From assembly GCA_024663395.1 (NCBI GenBank), contig JANFAH010000070.1, positions 124,001 to 188,000 on the forward strand: a stretch of 64,000 nucleotides of DNA. The letters are read 5' to 3'. Made by a program: the position numbers and the translations under genes. The notes under the pieces were generated by a model that saw only the letters and a list, made by a program, of their open reading frames with translations, ran no database searches and was not told where the DNA came from. How positions within the stretch are numbered: position 1 is the first letter of the stretch; each line of letters starts with the position of its first letter. The DNA is from Pisolithus tinctorius (Eukaryota; Basidiomycota; Agaricomycetes; Boletales; Pisolithaceae). Positions 33,598-45,241 of the stretch are shown here, one piece after another.

Positions 33598-33933
33598 TGC
33601 GGTTTACAGTAATGAAATGTGAATAGACCTCGGTCAGTATAGAGTATCAACTGAGAAGTACAGTAGAATCTCCCCTTCTACAGTGCAAGTCACGTAGGAC
33701 GGACAGTCGACCAGTCAACTGTACTTTGGACCGCAGCCCTGTTTACAGCTTAATACTTTTTTTTGGACAAGTGATAAATATTATATAGCCATGACAAGTC
33801 AAGCTCTACATAATACACTATATCGAACACCCGGCTGAGCTTCGGTCCGAGGGGAAATGCTCTTACGCACATCCCTAGTGAGGGGGGTAGTGTGGGGCTC
33901 CTGCACTGCCAAAAGTCCCCGGTGAGCAGGGGG

Positions 33934-34640
33934 TTATGGCGGCTTGATACCCTCTAAAACATCCAAGTTCGTGATCCAGTCCTCTGTCAGATCTGGGGAG
34001 GTTTGGAGGAATGAGGGATACCATGTCCTCTTCACTGTCTCTTGTGTGACTGGTTTTCTATTCCACTTTGGAGCTATGTATCGGCCTAGAGAGAGTCAGT
34101 GGTTAATCTTGTTGTACCATCGTGTTTTCACTAGCCCGTTTGTATGGAGTGTTTCTTGTATAACTCGCTCGCAGCGGAGCAGCCAGATTAGGCGGGCAGA
34201 TTCTGATAGTAATAGAGTCCGTAGCAGGCGCGATTTCCCAGGGTTCAGGCAGTTGTCATTCTGAGGGGCGGGTGGGGATACGGAACTGCAGCCTAGTATT
34301 GTTTCTAAGTGAGTTCTGGCCAGGCACCAAAATCGGTTGGCCATATTGATTTTGCAAGTGTCTAGATGCTGTTGGCCTGCCCCCGATGGCAGTCAAGGAG
34401 GATATGTTCTAAGGACTCAGTGGCTTCATTGCAGATGGAGCATCGTGCACGCCGTTCATAGAGAGTGATATTTTCCCAGAATTCCCCGATCTTAATGGAG
34501 GCATGGAGAGCTCTGAGGAGGAACGTCTGAATCGGCCGCCATACGTCAGGATGTCTGACATTCCGCCAGATGTTTTCGTCTCGTGGTGGGGAGTTGTCAG
34601 TTTAATACTTGAATTATAGACCAGACTCGGTAGCAATGTT
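33934..34640 (-). mobile_element. Degenerate LINE-type retroelement, 3' end of the RT ORF
   Basis: On the minus strand, the frame at 34640-34390 reads IWRNVRHPDVWRPIQTFLLR, IKIGEFWENITLYERRARC and CSICNEATESLEHILLDCH. This is the zinc-binding module that follows reverse transcriptase in agaricomycete LINEs. It continues as SRLLRTLLLSESARLIWLLR and APKWNRKPVTQETVKRTWY, ending with DWITNLDVLEGIKPP and TAA 33934-33936. The frame is broken: two TAG stops and a frameshift lie near 34300-34360, and a TGA where CGA is expected lies just after KTRWYNKINH. No RT palm domain, endonuclease, target-site duplication or poly-A tail was found, so this is a 5'-truncated, dead copy. The ragged AT-rich 33.60-33.93 kb may be its 3' tail. 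Confidence 0.78.
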
Positions 34641-34816
34641 GTTAATCATGAATTCTCATTCAGTTTACTAAGTGTCCATAAGGGATCCATAACGACTCCC
34701 TTGATCCATGGTCCGTTAGAATATTAGAGGATAATAGATATAGGCACTTCGGATGGTCACAGCCTTGGGTGAGAGTGGAAGGCACACATCTCCCCGTTTT
34801 AGACCGCTGTGAAAAA

Positions 34817-34826
34817 TATATAAAAG
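34817..34826 (+). promoter_or_regulatory. TATA box of the orphan gene
   Basis: TATATAAAAG starts 54 bp upstream of ATG 34871 and in its orientation. It implies a very short 5' leader. Confidence 0.5.
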
Positions 34827-34870
34827 TAATACCAGGCGATCGGCTGTACTAAACCCTTTGGATTGCTCCA

Positions 34871-35827
34871 ATGCATCCTGCTGGAGCAAAGTCTAAAAGA
34901 AAGGGTCGAGGTACGCATGACATCGTGCCAGGTTTACCAGGGCCACCTTTGACTCACGTCTGCAATATGCTTTACAAGACCTTACCCATTGTGCTACTGG
35001 TCAGGATGCTGGCCACCGTAAACGACACCAGATATCAGGGCCACAGCATGAGCAAACAGCTGAGGGCGACATTCATGCCGCGATAGAGCTAGAGAATGAG
35101 CTTCTGGCCACCGACTGCAGGTGTGACACCAGTCGGGAGAACGAGGTCGCTGGGGGAACTGATCCAGAGCATCGCCTCACGTCAGAACGTCTCCAGCAAT
35201 GGGGCATGCATATGCACGTTGACCACGTCTTTGATCTCGTTCCATTCTGGCGCCAAGCGGTCGATGCAGCAGAGCGGGGTGAGGAACTTCGACTGGAGGA
35301 GTTTCTTGAGAAGATGGAGGGGGATGGGGGATGGACACTTGCGAGCGATGTGTGGAATTTGCTAGCGGACCAGAGGAGATCGTCACGAAAGGCTGCTTCT
35401 GACTTAACTCCTATGGGCGAACAGGACAAGGGGTGGGGCATAGTGGAGGACTGGGCTATGCATGACTCCGACGGAAGAAGTAATAAGGATCGGGACACGG
35501 CGAAACACTGGACTACGGTAGCTCATGACCATCATGCAGAATGGAATGTCGCAGAGACCTGGGATATCACTGAACAGACCCCGGCCCCTCACTGGACCTA
35601 CGACGATCCACACGACTTCGTTGATAGCATCGCGCGACAAGAAGCAGTGAGTGAGGAGCGACGAAAGCAGATGCACATGTTCTTTCAGGTCCGTCAAATC
35701 TTATTTTGTTGCATTGGTGTTTCACTCACTCTCCGAATACTACCAATGTTAGATGCCAACTGAGCAAAAGATCCGGAAAATTCGAGAGATAATCAAGTCC
35801 CTACATACGCAACACCGGTACCCATGA
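34871..35827 (+). CDS. Orphan protein, function unknown
   Basis: Three exons join cleanly. MHPAGAKSKRKGR is followed by a GTACGC...TACAAG intron, then LTHCATGQDAGHRKRHQISG onward, then a GTCCGT...TGTTAG intron, then MPTEQKIRKIREIIKSLHTQ and TGA 35825-35827. The product is hydrophilic, about 260 residues. It has a basic start, Asp/Glu-rich helical stretches (FWRQAVDAAERGEELRLEEF) and many tryptophans in an acidic context (GWGIVEDWAMHD, EWNVAETWDI, APHWTYDDPHDF). No signal peptide, membrane span or known domain was seen. It stands next to the dead LINE and may be lineage-specific. The good splice signals and long open middle exon support a real gene. Confidence 0.62.
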
Positions 35828-36482
35828 CTCGCTGCTGGGACAGCGTTTCGGTTCTTCCGTGGTTCTCCCAGGCTGACTTCTTCGTCCTGACCTTTTTGGG
35901 TACTGACACAATTACTGTGCGCGCTCGAGATCACTGATTTATCACTCAAGACAATTTCTTGGTTTGACTCTCATGTCGAGATAGTTATTTCCCCTGCGCA
36001 TAAAACCACATGTGCATATATGTCCTTTCTTTACGTTGTCTGTCTGACTGGCATGCCTGCAGCAAGCAGTCTGTGTAGACAGTACGTTGGAGGAGTAGCA
36101 GTACCACCAGGTATAAATGGAGGTCCGACGCGGTCCCCCATACTGCAGCGATTGCCTCGCCTTGTCTAGGTTGCGGGCCAAGAGGGATTTTATCCCGTCC
36201 GCCAGCGAATTTATTGGGTGGGGTTATTACCCCTATCCTCTCTGAATCGCTTGCACGGTCTGGGACATTCATTCGAAGTTAAGGCTGCAGCAGAGATAGG
36301 GCACGGACTGAAACTCAGTGTTCAGTGTAACACGAGTGCCATGGGTCGAATGCGTCATCAATAATGCTCATTTGAAGAGCTTGAAAATTGTAGTGTGCGG
36401 TGCCGTGGGAACTATTGATTGACTGGTTGGACTGCATCGACTTGTTGCTAGTAGTCTGCCCCTGTGCAAGTACTGCTCGACG
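35828..36482. other. Intergenic, no convincing gene
   Basis: About 650 bp upstream of TRS85. A minus frame at 35985-36272 is open (FAGGRDKIPLGPQPRQGEAI) but shows no family match or splice partner. It is more likely promoter sequence read by chance. Confidence 0.5.
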
Positions 36483-39400
36483 ATGGCGTTCGCATTGCCC
36501 TCGTCTTTGAGTCCTCATGTATGCGTCGTCTCCTCACCAGACCTGGAGCAGCTTTTACGGGTCTCATTCCTCCCCCCACTGGAAGATATATTACAGTCCT
36601 TTTCGCCATTGCCACAAGGTGTGTCGCACTGTTGCCTTATAGACGATGTGAATACGAGCTCTTGGACAGTTACGACGCGAACGACTAATCTCATTACTGT
36701 CCCTCACGACACCTTCGCTATCCGGTTTTCCAATCTGGTAGATGTGGAGAATGCGTGCATGGAGGATGAGGAGAAGCGATCCGCTAGAACTATCGACTGG
36801 ATCGGTGAGCGGATTAGCCAGCGATGCCCCAAATGGGTCGCAGATTTGGAGAAGGATTCCGCCAGAGACAGTAAGAGGCCACCATGGTGGGACGAACTTC
36901 GACGTTGTCTGGAAGGCGATAACATACCCTCGAAGACAGAGGGTTGGAATCATCCTGTGTCAAGTCAGTACCATGTTTTCATAGAAATCCATGCTGTTGA
37001 GCAGCCATCGTGCATCACAGTTATTTTGGCGGTATCTACCACAGCCCCAAACCCTCTCCAAGCAGTGACCACCCTGCATTCGCGTACCTTGGAATTCCCG
37101 TCGTGGGTAGACACCACTCACCTCGTGTGCACTCTCATCATACACCCCTCAACCTCGACCTTGTCTGACGAGGAGTACGTGATTTCGATTCTGTGTCGTG
37201 GCCGTGGAAAGACTGACCCGTTATTTCTGCAGAGCAACGGCGTTGTTTAATGCTGTCAAGAAACAGTATGGCGTACACGTGTATCTTCTTCCCCTCATTC
37301 TACCATCGCCACCACCACCACTAGTGCCGATCCCTCCTCTCCCACCGCAATTACCACCACCACCTGTTGACGTGGAACAACATGATATCCCTGGTAAACC
37401 GAAATCCACGCTCTCTAATACCCGAGAATTCCTCGATGCCAGACCCAATTCATTGAGAATGTCCGAAGGGGATATTCAACGAACAGTGCGGTTCATGCGG
37501 GAATTTGTGGTCATGAGTCTCGTGCCCTGGATGGAAAAATGTGTAATCGAATGGAATGAAGCCTATTCTTCCAGCAGGCGACTGCCCTCACGGCTGTTCT
37601 CATCAACTCGCCGGCTGTTTGGCTCTGGCACTTCCACTCCACAGACTCCTGTTCATGTTTCCTCCACCTCACTTTCATCCTTGCCAGTTCGTTCACACAC
37701 CTACAGCACATCTCAGACTTCTTTATCTGGCCCGAGTTTCTTACTTCCTCCACCGTCGCAGCAGCGACGACTAGCTGAATTTTCCACAGTCCTGGGTGAC
37801 CATAAGCTTGCAATAGGTGTTTGGGAGTCACTGCGAAAAGAGGGAAAGGGTGGTTCAGTAAGTTCATCACCCGTCCTGCGTGATGATGATGTAGGTCGAC
37901 TCTCAATAGGACATATTACCGATGTTACTTTCACCTTCACCTGCAACAACACTGCACATCACTCACTCGCTTGCGGCTATATTTCCAACCGCTTCGGAGC
38001 TTCCCACACATGCTCAACTTCAAGCTCTGAGATACGCAATCCGTTGGGAAACGAGCATTTCTCCCAACGACTTTCTGAGCGACACCCTCGAAGGGGAACG
38101 ATGGCTCGTGTGGGCAGCGGGTAACGTAAGTTTCCATCAGTTCTTTTTCTCCAGAGAGAAGAACTGATCGTGCTAGCAACCTGAAGTCAGAGGAAGCGCC
38201 GTCAGCCCTGCTTCTGGCACATGCTGCACTTCTGAGTGTTCGTAAGCAGGCCAAGCGGCGTGCTGCATTGTGGTATTTCTTTGCTGCCAGCAAACTGCAG
38301 AAATGTGGCATAGTAAGTGGCATATCAGTCACCTTGCAATGACCGGTCGAATCAACAGCTGTTAGAAACCACTGGCAATGTATTTCCTTCGTCGAGCACA
38401 TGAGATACTCAGCGACAAGCCACGAAAGCTGTTATCTCCATCATTCTGGGAGTCACAAGGAATTATCGCTTCAGAGAACGTGGGATTTAATGCAGCTGTA
38501 TCTGGTGTAGAGCATCCGCTAGGTATGAGTTTTTCAATGTGCCATCGATGTCCACACGACTCTCATGCAGGCAGGTTGCTGTATGCCACGGGAGAGGTAC
38601 ATGGTGCCATCAAGCTATTCCTAGGTCTTTTGCGCTTGTCTTCTGCGGTCTCAGACGGGGAAAATCGTTACGATGGCAACAGTGAAGAGTCTCTGGACTC
38701 TGACAAAAGTTATCTTGAGGACTTCACGGTTGCGCTATCGGTATGTGTCGATAGAGAAGTCTACGACATGTGTACTCATGGTGTTATTGCCAGCATCTGA
38801 AGTCCATATCTAGCCAAGAGGTCTACTTGAATGATTTGATTATACCCATCAAATTTGCTGTGCCAGCGTCTTGTCGACTCATTTTGCGTAGAGATGTTGT
38901 CGGCTCGGGGGAGTTAGAATGGGTGCACATGGAGGAAACATGGAAATCATTCTGGAAGCCACGAGGGAAGGAAACGTTAGAGAGGAGCGGGAAGGCAGTG
39001 GTTGGAGGTAATCATGGCAAGGTCTACAACACAGGCTCAGACTAACTGATTTTCACAAGACAGCTTTTGGGTCGAGGTGGTTTTACACAACCCCCTTGAC
39101 GCAGAAGTGACTCTCGCAAACCTGACGTTGATCGTAGAGGCTCAAGGTCATGATCGCGATTGGCTGTCGAGGAACATCCAAGTCGAAAACATCGATGAAA
39201 TTACTCTTTGTGCGAAAGAGAGCCGCCCGGTGGGTGACTCACCAACAGTTGAGACATTGTCTTTCTCATGCGCCCTTGCAGGTTTCATTCGCTGTCAGGG
39301 CCTCGGAAGCGAGCACCCTTATTATTACTGACCTCAAATATGATTTTCTTGGCCTTTTGCTGACCAAGGAGTCGCTAGCGCGGCGCGGTCTGCGGCTACA

Positions 39401-41338
39401 AGATACATTGCAACAGCGGCTGATCCCAACTTATGCTCCCGATATTCTTATTAAAGCTGAAATAGAGCACGATAATCTTGAGCTTGACGTGTCCCTCGCG
39501 ACGGATGAGCCACTTTTGGTCCTGGAAGGTGAATACAAGTGGGTGGAAGTGAGGCTGTCGAATGTAGGATCGAGGGCAATTGGCGAGGTCTGGTTGTTAG
39601 CTGGTCCTGAAGACCAGATTTGCCCTTATTGCCCGCCAGGAGAAATATCACGCAAGTTCCTATTCTGTATTCCGCTTGAAGTGTTTCCCTTACTCTGAGA
39701 CCAGGCGACCTTGCAGGTGTTCTCTTCACAGACAACAAACTCCCCCAGTGGACTCCTTATAACGTCCCTCTCGAAGAGGATCTGCAACCCTCTGTAGGAA
39801 TCGGAACAACTCTGATTTGGCGACCAATTCGTAGTGTCAGCCAGCGCATTTGTTTGTTGTTCATTTATAGAGAAGTAGGTCTGATTATTATCGTAACGTG
39901 CATCGCTAACATGGAGCTCACTTAGAGAGAGGGTTCCACATTCTACTGCACGAAAGCAACGAAGAACTACGAAATTAATTCATGCCTGACGGTTTCTGCG
40001 AAGACATATACCACTCCTCTCAAGCTTCATCCATTCCAGGTCAATGTCGAAATCTCCAATATCTCGTCTACTGCACTGCGTCTTACCCAAGTCGTTACGA
40101 TTAGTCCCATCTGGCAGTGTCGCCCACTCCATCTATCTTCTTCGTAAGTCTCCGGGTGAGTACTGTCTGAGAGAGTATTCACTTGTTGCAGGGCGCCCCT
40201 GGAGCTCGCCCAGTCCGTCAACTTGTCATTAGCTGCATTTCCTTCGGAAGACAAGGACTGCATAAGGAAGACGCTTGACTTTGTTGCAAGAACGCTAGGC
40301 GATGTCCTTAATGGTCGCAAGGTCGAGTCGGGTAACCCTCCGCCACTACGTCTGTCTTGCAACCATGCTTTCAATGTAGGTGGTCCGCCTCTCTGCGATT
40401 TATCCGTCAATCGTTTCTTGCTTTAGAGTGAAGATCATCTCCCGCTGCTAAACCCAGCAGTATCGCATCTGTATTTTTGTGGAAGAAGGAATGTCGTCGC
40501 TAGCTCGATAGCCCGTTCACACCCTCATATTCCTGAGGCGTCTCGTTCGAGCACCTTCCCGTTCTATAACCCACTTTCCCTCGATATCCTGGTGTTCTGG
40601 GAAATACCTTCAGAACAGCGGTGTGGTTTCACGCTACTTTCATCATTAACTCTTGGTTCAAGTCACGGCGGATTGCAAGAAATTATCAGTGACGTGGAGC
40701 AGGCTAAAATGAAGCGAAGCATGTACGCGGAAACCCAACGAGAGAAGATGGAGATGTTGGAATCGATTCGAAACAGCGAATGGAACGCCGTGTCCAATCC
40801 CCTGGTCGTTTCAGTAGAGGACGGCCTCGTCATAGAGCATGACTTCGACAAAGGGTACCTATCCCCTCTTACTACCTTTCTGAGGTGCCTTTGCTGACTT
40901 CGGATATGCAGGGGTTGCCTAGTTTATGTTACATTCACCCTGAGGAATTATTCATTGACACATCCCTTACGATACACACTAAAATTCAAACCCAGTCTCT
41001 CTAAGATTGCTGCTGTGGGCCCACTGTAAGCTCTCTTTGTAAATTAAATTCGAAATATGACGATCTAATCGATGATCAGGAATCTCCTTGCACCGCGCTA
41101 TATAAGCCCACTGACCATCCGCGGTACTTTACAACCCTCCGAGTCATCATCAGTCGAGACGCGCCTCTGGGTCTCCTGCCCCGGAATGTATGCACTCTCC
41201 CGGTGGGAAGCCGAGGTGGAAGTCGGCGAATCTTGGTTGGACGGAAGTAAAACACTCTGGCAGACGAGACACTGCTACGTCCAAGGCCCACCAGCAGAGT
41301 ACTGTTCATGTTTCACTGTAAACAGTTCACACACCTAG
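36483..41338 (+). CDS. TRS85: TRAPP complex subunit Trs85/TRAPPC8
   Basis: Trs85 is the subunit specific to TRAPPIII, the Ypt1/Rab1 exchange factor acting in autophagy and early Golgi traffic. The N-terminus MAFALPSSLSPHVCVVSSPD begins the ASPIC/Trs85 domain with FAIRFSNLVDVENACM (about residue 80). Then come ALFNAVKKQYGVHVYLLPLI, a Pro-rich loop, and RTVRFMREFVVMSLVPWMEK with SSTRRLFGSGT, strong TRAPPC8 markers. The tetratricopeptide-like middle reads AALWYFFAASKLQKCGIKPL, MYFLRRAHEILSDKPRKLLS and GRLLYATGEVHGAIKLFLGL. The C-terminal beta-sandwich region continues to ...CFTVNSSHT, TAG 41336-41338. At least ten introns interrupt it. No lesion was seen in the parts I could join. Confidence 0.88.
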
Positions 41339-41498
41339 TCTAGGGTAGAATCAACATAAACACAGGGACATAACCTATAGCGCATAACGCCGACAGTCGT
41401 GATGTGCGAGTCCAAGTCAAAACTCCATGTCACCAAAGAATAAAGGAACCAATGGTCGACATCCAACTACGTCATGGTCAGGCTTCTGGTTTCACAAG

Positions 41499-42549
41499 TC
41501 AGTATTGATGGAGTATCATATTCACCATCTGAAGGCAGGACAGTCTCTTTCGCTCTCTGAAGGCAGGTCCACAGTCTCTTCCGCTCTCTGAAGGCAGGTC
41601 CACAGTTTCTTTCGCTCTTTGACGATCCCGTTCTTCTGCCTCTTTCTTCGCTGCCGCAAGGCGCATCTTCTTTACCTTGATGTTGAATAGCGTCTACATA
41701 ATCGATCGTAAGAAATATCAGATCACAACAACTAGTGGGAATCACTTACACCAAGAGTAAACTGTACCATATTGAAAAATGGCACCCACAGCTGCGAATC
41801 AAGGAGGTTGACTTGGCTAAGAAAATCCCACAGATTATGAACGATAGGACGTACCTCCGTGGGGACGAATTGTTGTGCAAATACCATCGATAGTGGTGAC
41901 ACTATCCACGTCACCTTGATGAGGAGTAAAAATAGAGTTCATATATCCACGATGACGGTTCCTACCCGTATTACAGCCCAGAATCCTCCCTTAACAGTGC
42001 GGATAACGTCGTCAAGTGATTTAGCACCATTAATGATAGCCATGGACGCAAGGAATACTGAAAAATAAAAAGTTGCACAGGTACTGGACGAAACAATGAA
42101 TGAGAGATACTTGCCAGTCGTTTGGACAGGCGCAACAAGAAAGTTGCTCGCTACGAGTTGTGCTACTCTGTACTTGACTCCAACTTTGCCCGTGAACGCT
42201 TTCTGCAAGAGTCCCACCAAGTAGTGGCCTAGAGGTGCGGAGACGAAGAAGCCGTAGATGGCCATCTTTATAGCCTTGGCATCAATATGGTATCTCGCAA
42301 GGATTTTCGTGAGAGGGGAAGCATCTTTTGGTGTTGGAGTGGGCGGTAGACCAGCTGCGTTGGATCCGATAACCTCCTGCAGGAACGAGAGGGTCGCTAA
42401 ACAGAGTGTGAGTCTGGATCCGGAGTATGGTAAGGGTGAACCAAACCGGATGTTAGAGCTTTAGTTCGCAGAGGGTGAACCGCCAGCTGCAGGGCGTACT
42501 GTGCGAGCAGTGGGTGGAGCTTTGGTGAATGTGAAATAGGCGTGTTCAT
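41499..42549 (-). CDS. Mpv17/PMP22-family inner-membrane protein (Sym1-like)
   Basis: A four-span protein of the mitochondrial or peroxisomal membrane; Sym1 is the yeast member. From ATG 42547-42549 it reads MNTPISHSPKLHPLLAQYAL, then across an intron ATLSFLQEVIGSN. The family core follows: GFFVSAPLGHYLVGLLQKAF, VASNFLVAPVQTT, VFLASMAIINGAKSLDD, then LWDFLSQVNLLDSQLWVPFF with NMVQFTLG. The exon after KVKKMRLAAAKKEAEERD has a tail encoded by three copies of a 28-31 bp repeat, giving an unusual C-terminus ending MILHQY (TGA 41499-41501). The intron at 42058-42114 has a GC donor. Substrate unknown; a channel or pore function is debated for this family. Confidence 0.86.
41528..41617 (-). repeat. 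28-31 bp direct repeat, three copies, inside the Mpv17-like gene
   Basis: Units at 41528-41555 (28 bp), 41556-41586 (31 bp) and 41587-41617 (31 bp) each begin TCTGAAGGCAGG and end CGCTC. Unit 1 lacks 3 bp. Since 31 is not a multiple of 3, each copy is read in a different frame, and all three frames are open. Confidence 0.85.
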
Positions 42550-42974
42550 TGTCGATCGATACGGTGTGAAAGACAGAAGAGAAACGCTTGTATTTGCAAC
42601 AGGAACAGAGAAATCTCGACGAATAACACATCACTCGTTGCACGCTGCTTTCAACGCTCTGCCATTCAGGACATCGCGCTATGGCAGTGCTCAAACGATC
42701 ATTGTCGATATATCATTCACCATCGAGGCACTGCTCGCTACCTGGAGGATCAGTTTCATCAGCGCATCAGCGGTCAATGCGTCGCCGGTGTCCATGGTGG
42801 TCTGTTTGAATCTCTACTGTACAATTGTACGATGCAGACCGCCAGCGACAAGGAAACTGGAAATCATAAACGAGTTCTATTAGGTTCAACCGAAAATATT
42901 TCTATGGATATTAAATTATAAACCATGCTGTCTAAAGTCCCTCATTGACGTCCCTTAACCCTGTGATCATTCAA
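42550..42974. other. Intergenic, nothing seen
   Basis: 425 bp between the start of the Mpv17-like gene and the stop of the YHM2 gene. Only short frames without motifs; the part near 42880-42950 is AT-rich. Confidence 0.6.
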
Positions 42975-44398
42975 TCAGACGATGGACAGCTTGCCGACGT
43001 GGAGAACATACCAAGCCTTCACATAATCAGCAAAGGAGACCATGCACACGGTTTGCCAAATGCCGAGGCCTATACGTGGCGTTACACCACGATATAGGCC
43101 CTTGATACCATTCTCCTTGTAGATGAAGGCGAGCGTATTGAAGACTGTGAGCTTCTGCGGACGATTGACGTTTTCGGTCGCCTTGGCCATAGACTGCATC
43201 TCGACGCGGACAACCTCGATGGGCTGGTTCCACGTCGCGAGTGCACCACCGATAGTTGAAGCAAGGATTTTATCCATAGTACCCAGTTTTTCGTCCTCAC
43301 CCTTGCCACGAGCCTTACGGATGGAATTTTCCGCCAGACGAGCGAAGCCCATACTATGGGGAAGGACCATAAACTCCGGAAGCCTGTCAGATACCCGATG
43401 AAAACTTACCGAGAGCCCCAGTTAGTGCACTGCCGCACGGCAACAGCATTGACTCCCTTGTTGACACCTCGGATTCCCTCCTTGCGGTATATGTCCATGA
43501 ATACCTGGAATGTGGAGCGCTGCACACCAGCGGCAGCCTCCTTATGTCTAGTAATTTCGACAGTTTTCATGCATGTCGTGAACCCTATCAAGTACGCCTC
43601 AGTACTTGCAATAAAATTACCAGAGACCAGCCCAGGACGGCATGGTCAAAACGCAAAAAGGCGGAGGAGAGCGAGCCCTCGTGTATGATTTTGCATTATA
43701 TGCTCCATGGATATATTGCCAACAAACTTACCCATAGTCGCGTAAGCCTGAGCAATCCCACCGCCGCAGCCACCTGCAAGGCCAGCAAAGAACGGATGGA
43801 CGCCCATTCTTGCACAGGTATCCTCGATCTCGGAGGCGGTGAAAAGTAAGACCGCTCCCTTGGTTGATGCTTCGATCCACGCCTTGAGATAATGACTGTG
43901 TAAGTGTACTGAAAGCAGTCAAAATCAGACCCATACATACCCAAGGAATAAGGCCTTGGAAGAAGCCGGCGACACCGCCACGCGCCCATACAGACCTAGT
44001 AGCCTCGAGCATAGTCTGGCTCCGGTTGGCGGCCATCTGTGTTTTGAGGACCTCCAAAGGCTGACCAAGGGTAGTGACCTTTCGTAGCCATGGATATAAG
44101 CTATTTCGGCAAGCGCGACACATCATGAAGACATACCTCCTGCAGGACGACCTAGGTCAGCAACGATTTGGAAAACCAGTAACACAGGACTTACGAACTA
44201 ATACACGAAAGGAGCACACGGAAGCACCAGACGTGAGAATTGGCCCTATTGAAAATAGCGTATACAGTACCATGTTCATAATAGCACCTTTGGGAGTTTT
44301 GTTAAGCATGGAACAGTAAACGAACGGTATTAGAACTGACCGACGGCAATGTTAGACCAGTTGACGCCCTTTTGACCAGGTTCCTTTTGTATTGCCAT
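42975..44398 (-). CDS. YHM2: Mitochondrial citrate/oxoglutarate carrier Yhm2
   Basis: Yhm2 exchanges citrate and 2-oxoglutarate across the inner membrane and was first described as a mitochondrial-DNA binding protein. From ATG 44396-44398: [20 protein letters not shown], then GAIMNMV, then [20 protein letters not shown] with [15 protein letters not shown]. Exon 4 onward gives [35 protein letters not shown] and [20 protein letters not shown]. The last part is [56 protein letters not shown] and [20 protein letters not shown]. These non-canonical signatures ([17 protein letters not shown]) are specific to Yhm2. The stop is TGA 42975-42977, after a C-terminal extension past SFADYVKAW. Confidence 0.93.
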
Positions 44399-45241
44399 CG
44401 TGTGCGGTCGTCGTGGCGAGGGAAGAGAGAACAAAAATGAGAGGGAGAAGGAACAGAAAAAAGGGCAAGTTTCAACAAGCCGACAAGGAGCCTAATAAAT
44501 AACCACTGGGGTAGTACGCGGGCGGGTTTCCATAAAAGGAAGTGCCTGTCGCTCGGCCTGTCACCGGAAGGCCGCGCTCCGTGTTTGTTACTACAGACTA
44601 TCACGCTCATCCAACATGCCTCCGGGTCACTACTAGTGGTTCCGTTCCCAGCGACAGCCAGAAGCGATGAACGTCGAGGTCTGAGACCCAAAACTTGGGC
44701 GCGCCTCATAAGCCGAATCAACTCAGAATGGTTCTGAGAAATGTGCATTGGCGGGCTTTCGCAGGTATCTATTATTGGGCAAAACAACCTGAATCCTCTT
44801 ACATAAACGATAGCTTCCGATCAAGTGTCCTCGCTCTTTAGCATTTGCATCTCTTAGTGCCCATCAGCTTTCCGTTCTTCATCGGGCCCGAGACGGTTCC
44901 TGCCACCGAGGGTAGTATACCAGTCCGCAGAAACCGATCGGACGTCATCGAGTCACTGGTTAGCGACTCTCCAGACGTGATAAATCGCATCATATGGGCA
45001 AGGGAAAGTCCATCTTGGTCAGGTGGTCGTGCGGAGTTAAGTCTGTAGATTGCAGGATAGCTCTATCATGCGGTGAATGACAATCGTAATGTTTCAAATA
45101 ACATTTGCTATCTGTGGGAACATCTGGTCACTATTGGTCTCGCGAGGAGACGAGAGTTTCAGCAGCAGGGTTTCCGCCACAGAAGATAACTCACGGAATC
45201 TAAGGGCAGCCCATACCCAGGAAATCATTGCAGCAGCTCTG
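44399..45241. other. Intergenic, no convincing gene
   Basis: About 840 bp between the YHM2 start and the uS17m stop. A plus frame (44845-45048) and several short minus frames are open but show no motif or good splice partner. It may hold the long YHM2 promoter and the uS17m 3' UTR. Confidence 0.5.

Noticed and set aside
35985..36272. Minus-strand frame with FAGGRDKIPLGPQPRQ
   Set aside because: No splice partner, no recognised family, and it occupies the promoter region of TRS85.
44845..45048. Small plus-strand frame between YHM2 and uS17m, partly resembling a mitoribosomal bL33 start (KGKSILVR)
   Set aside because: The similarity is only a few residues in another frame and is not followed by the bL33 core, so it is probably chance.
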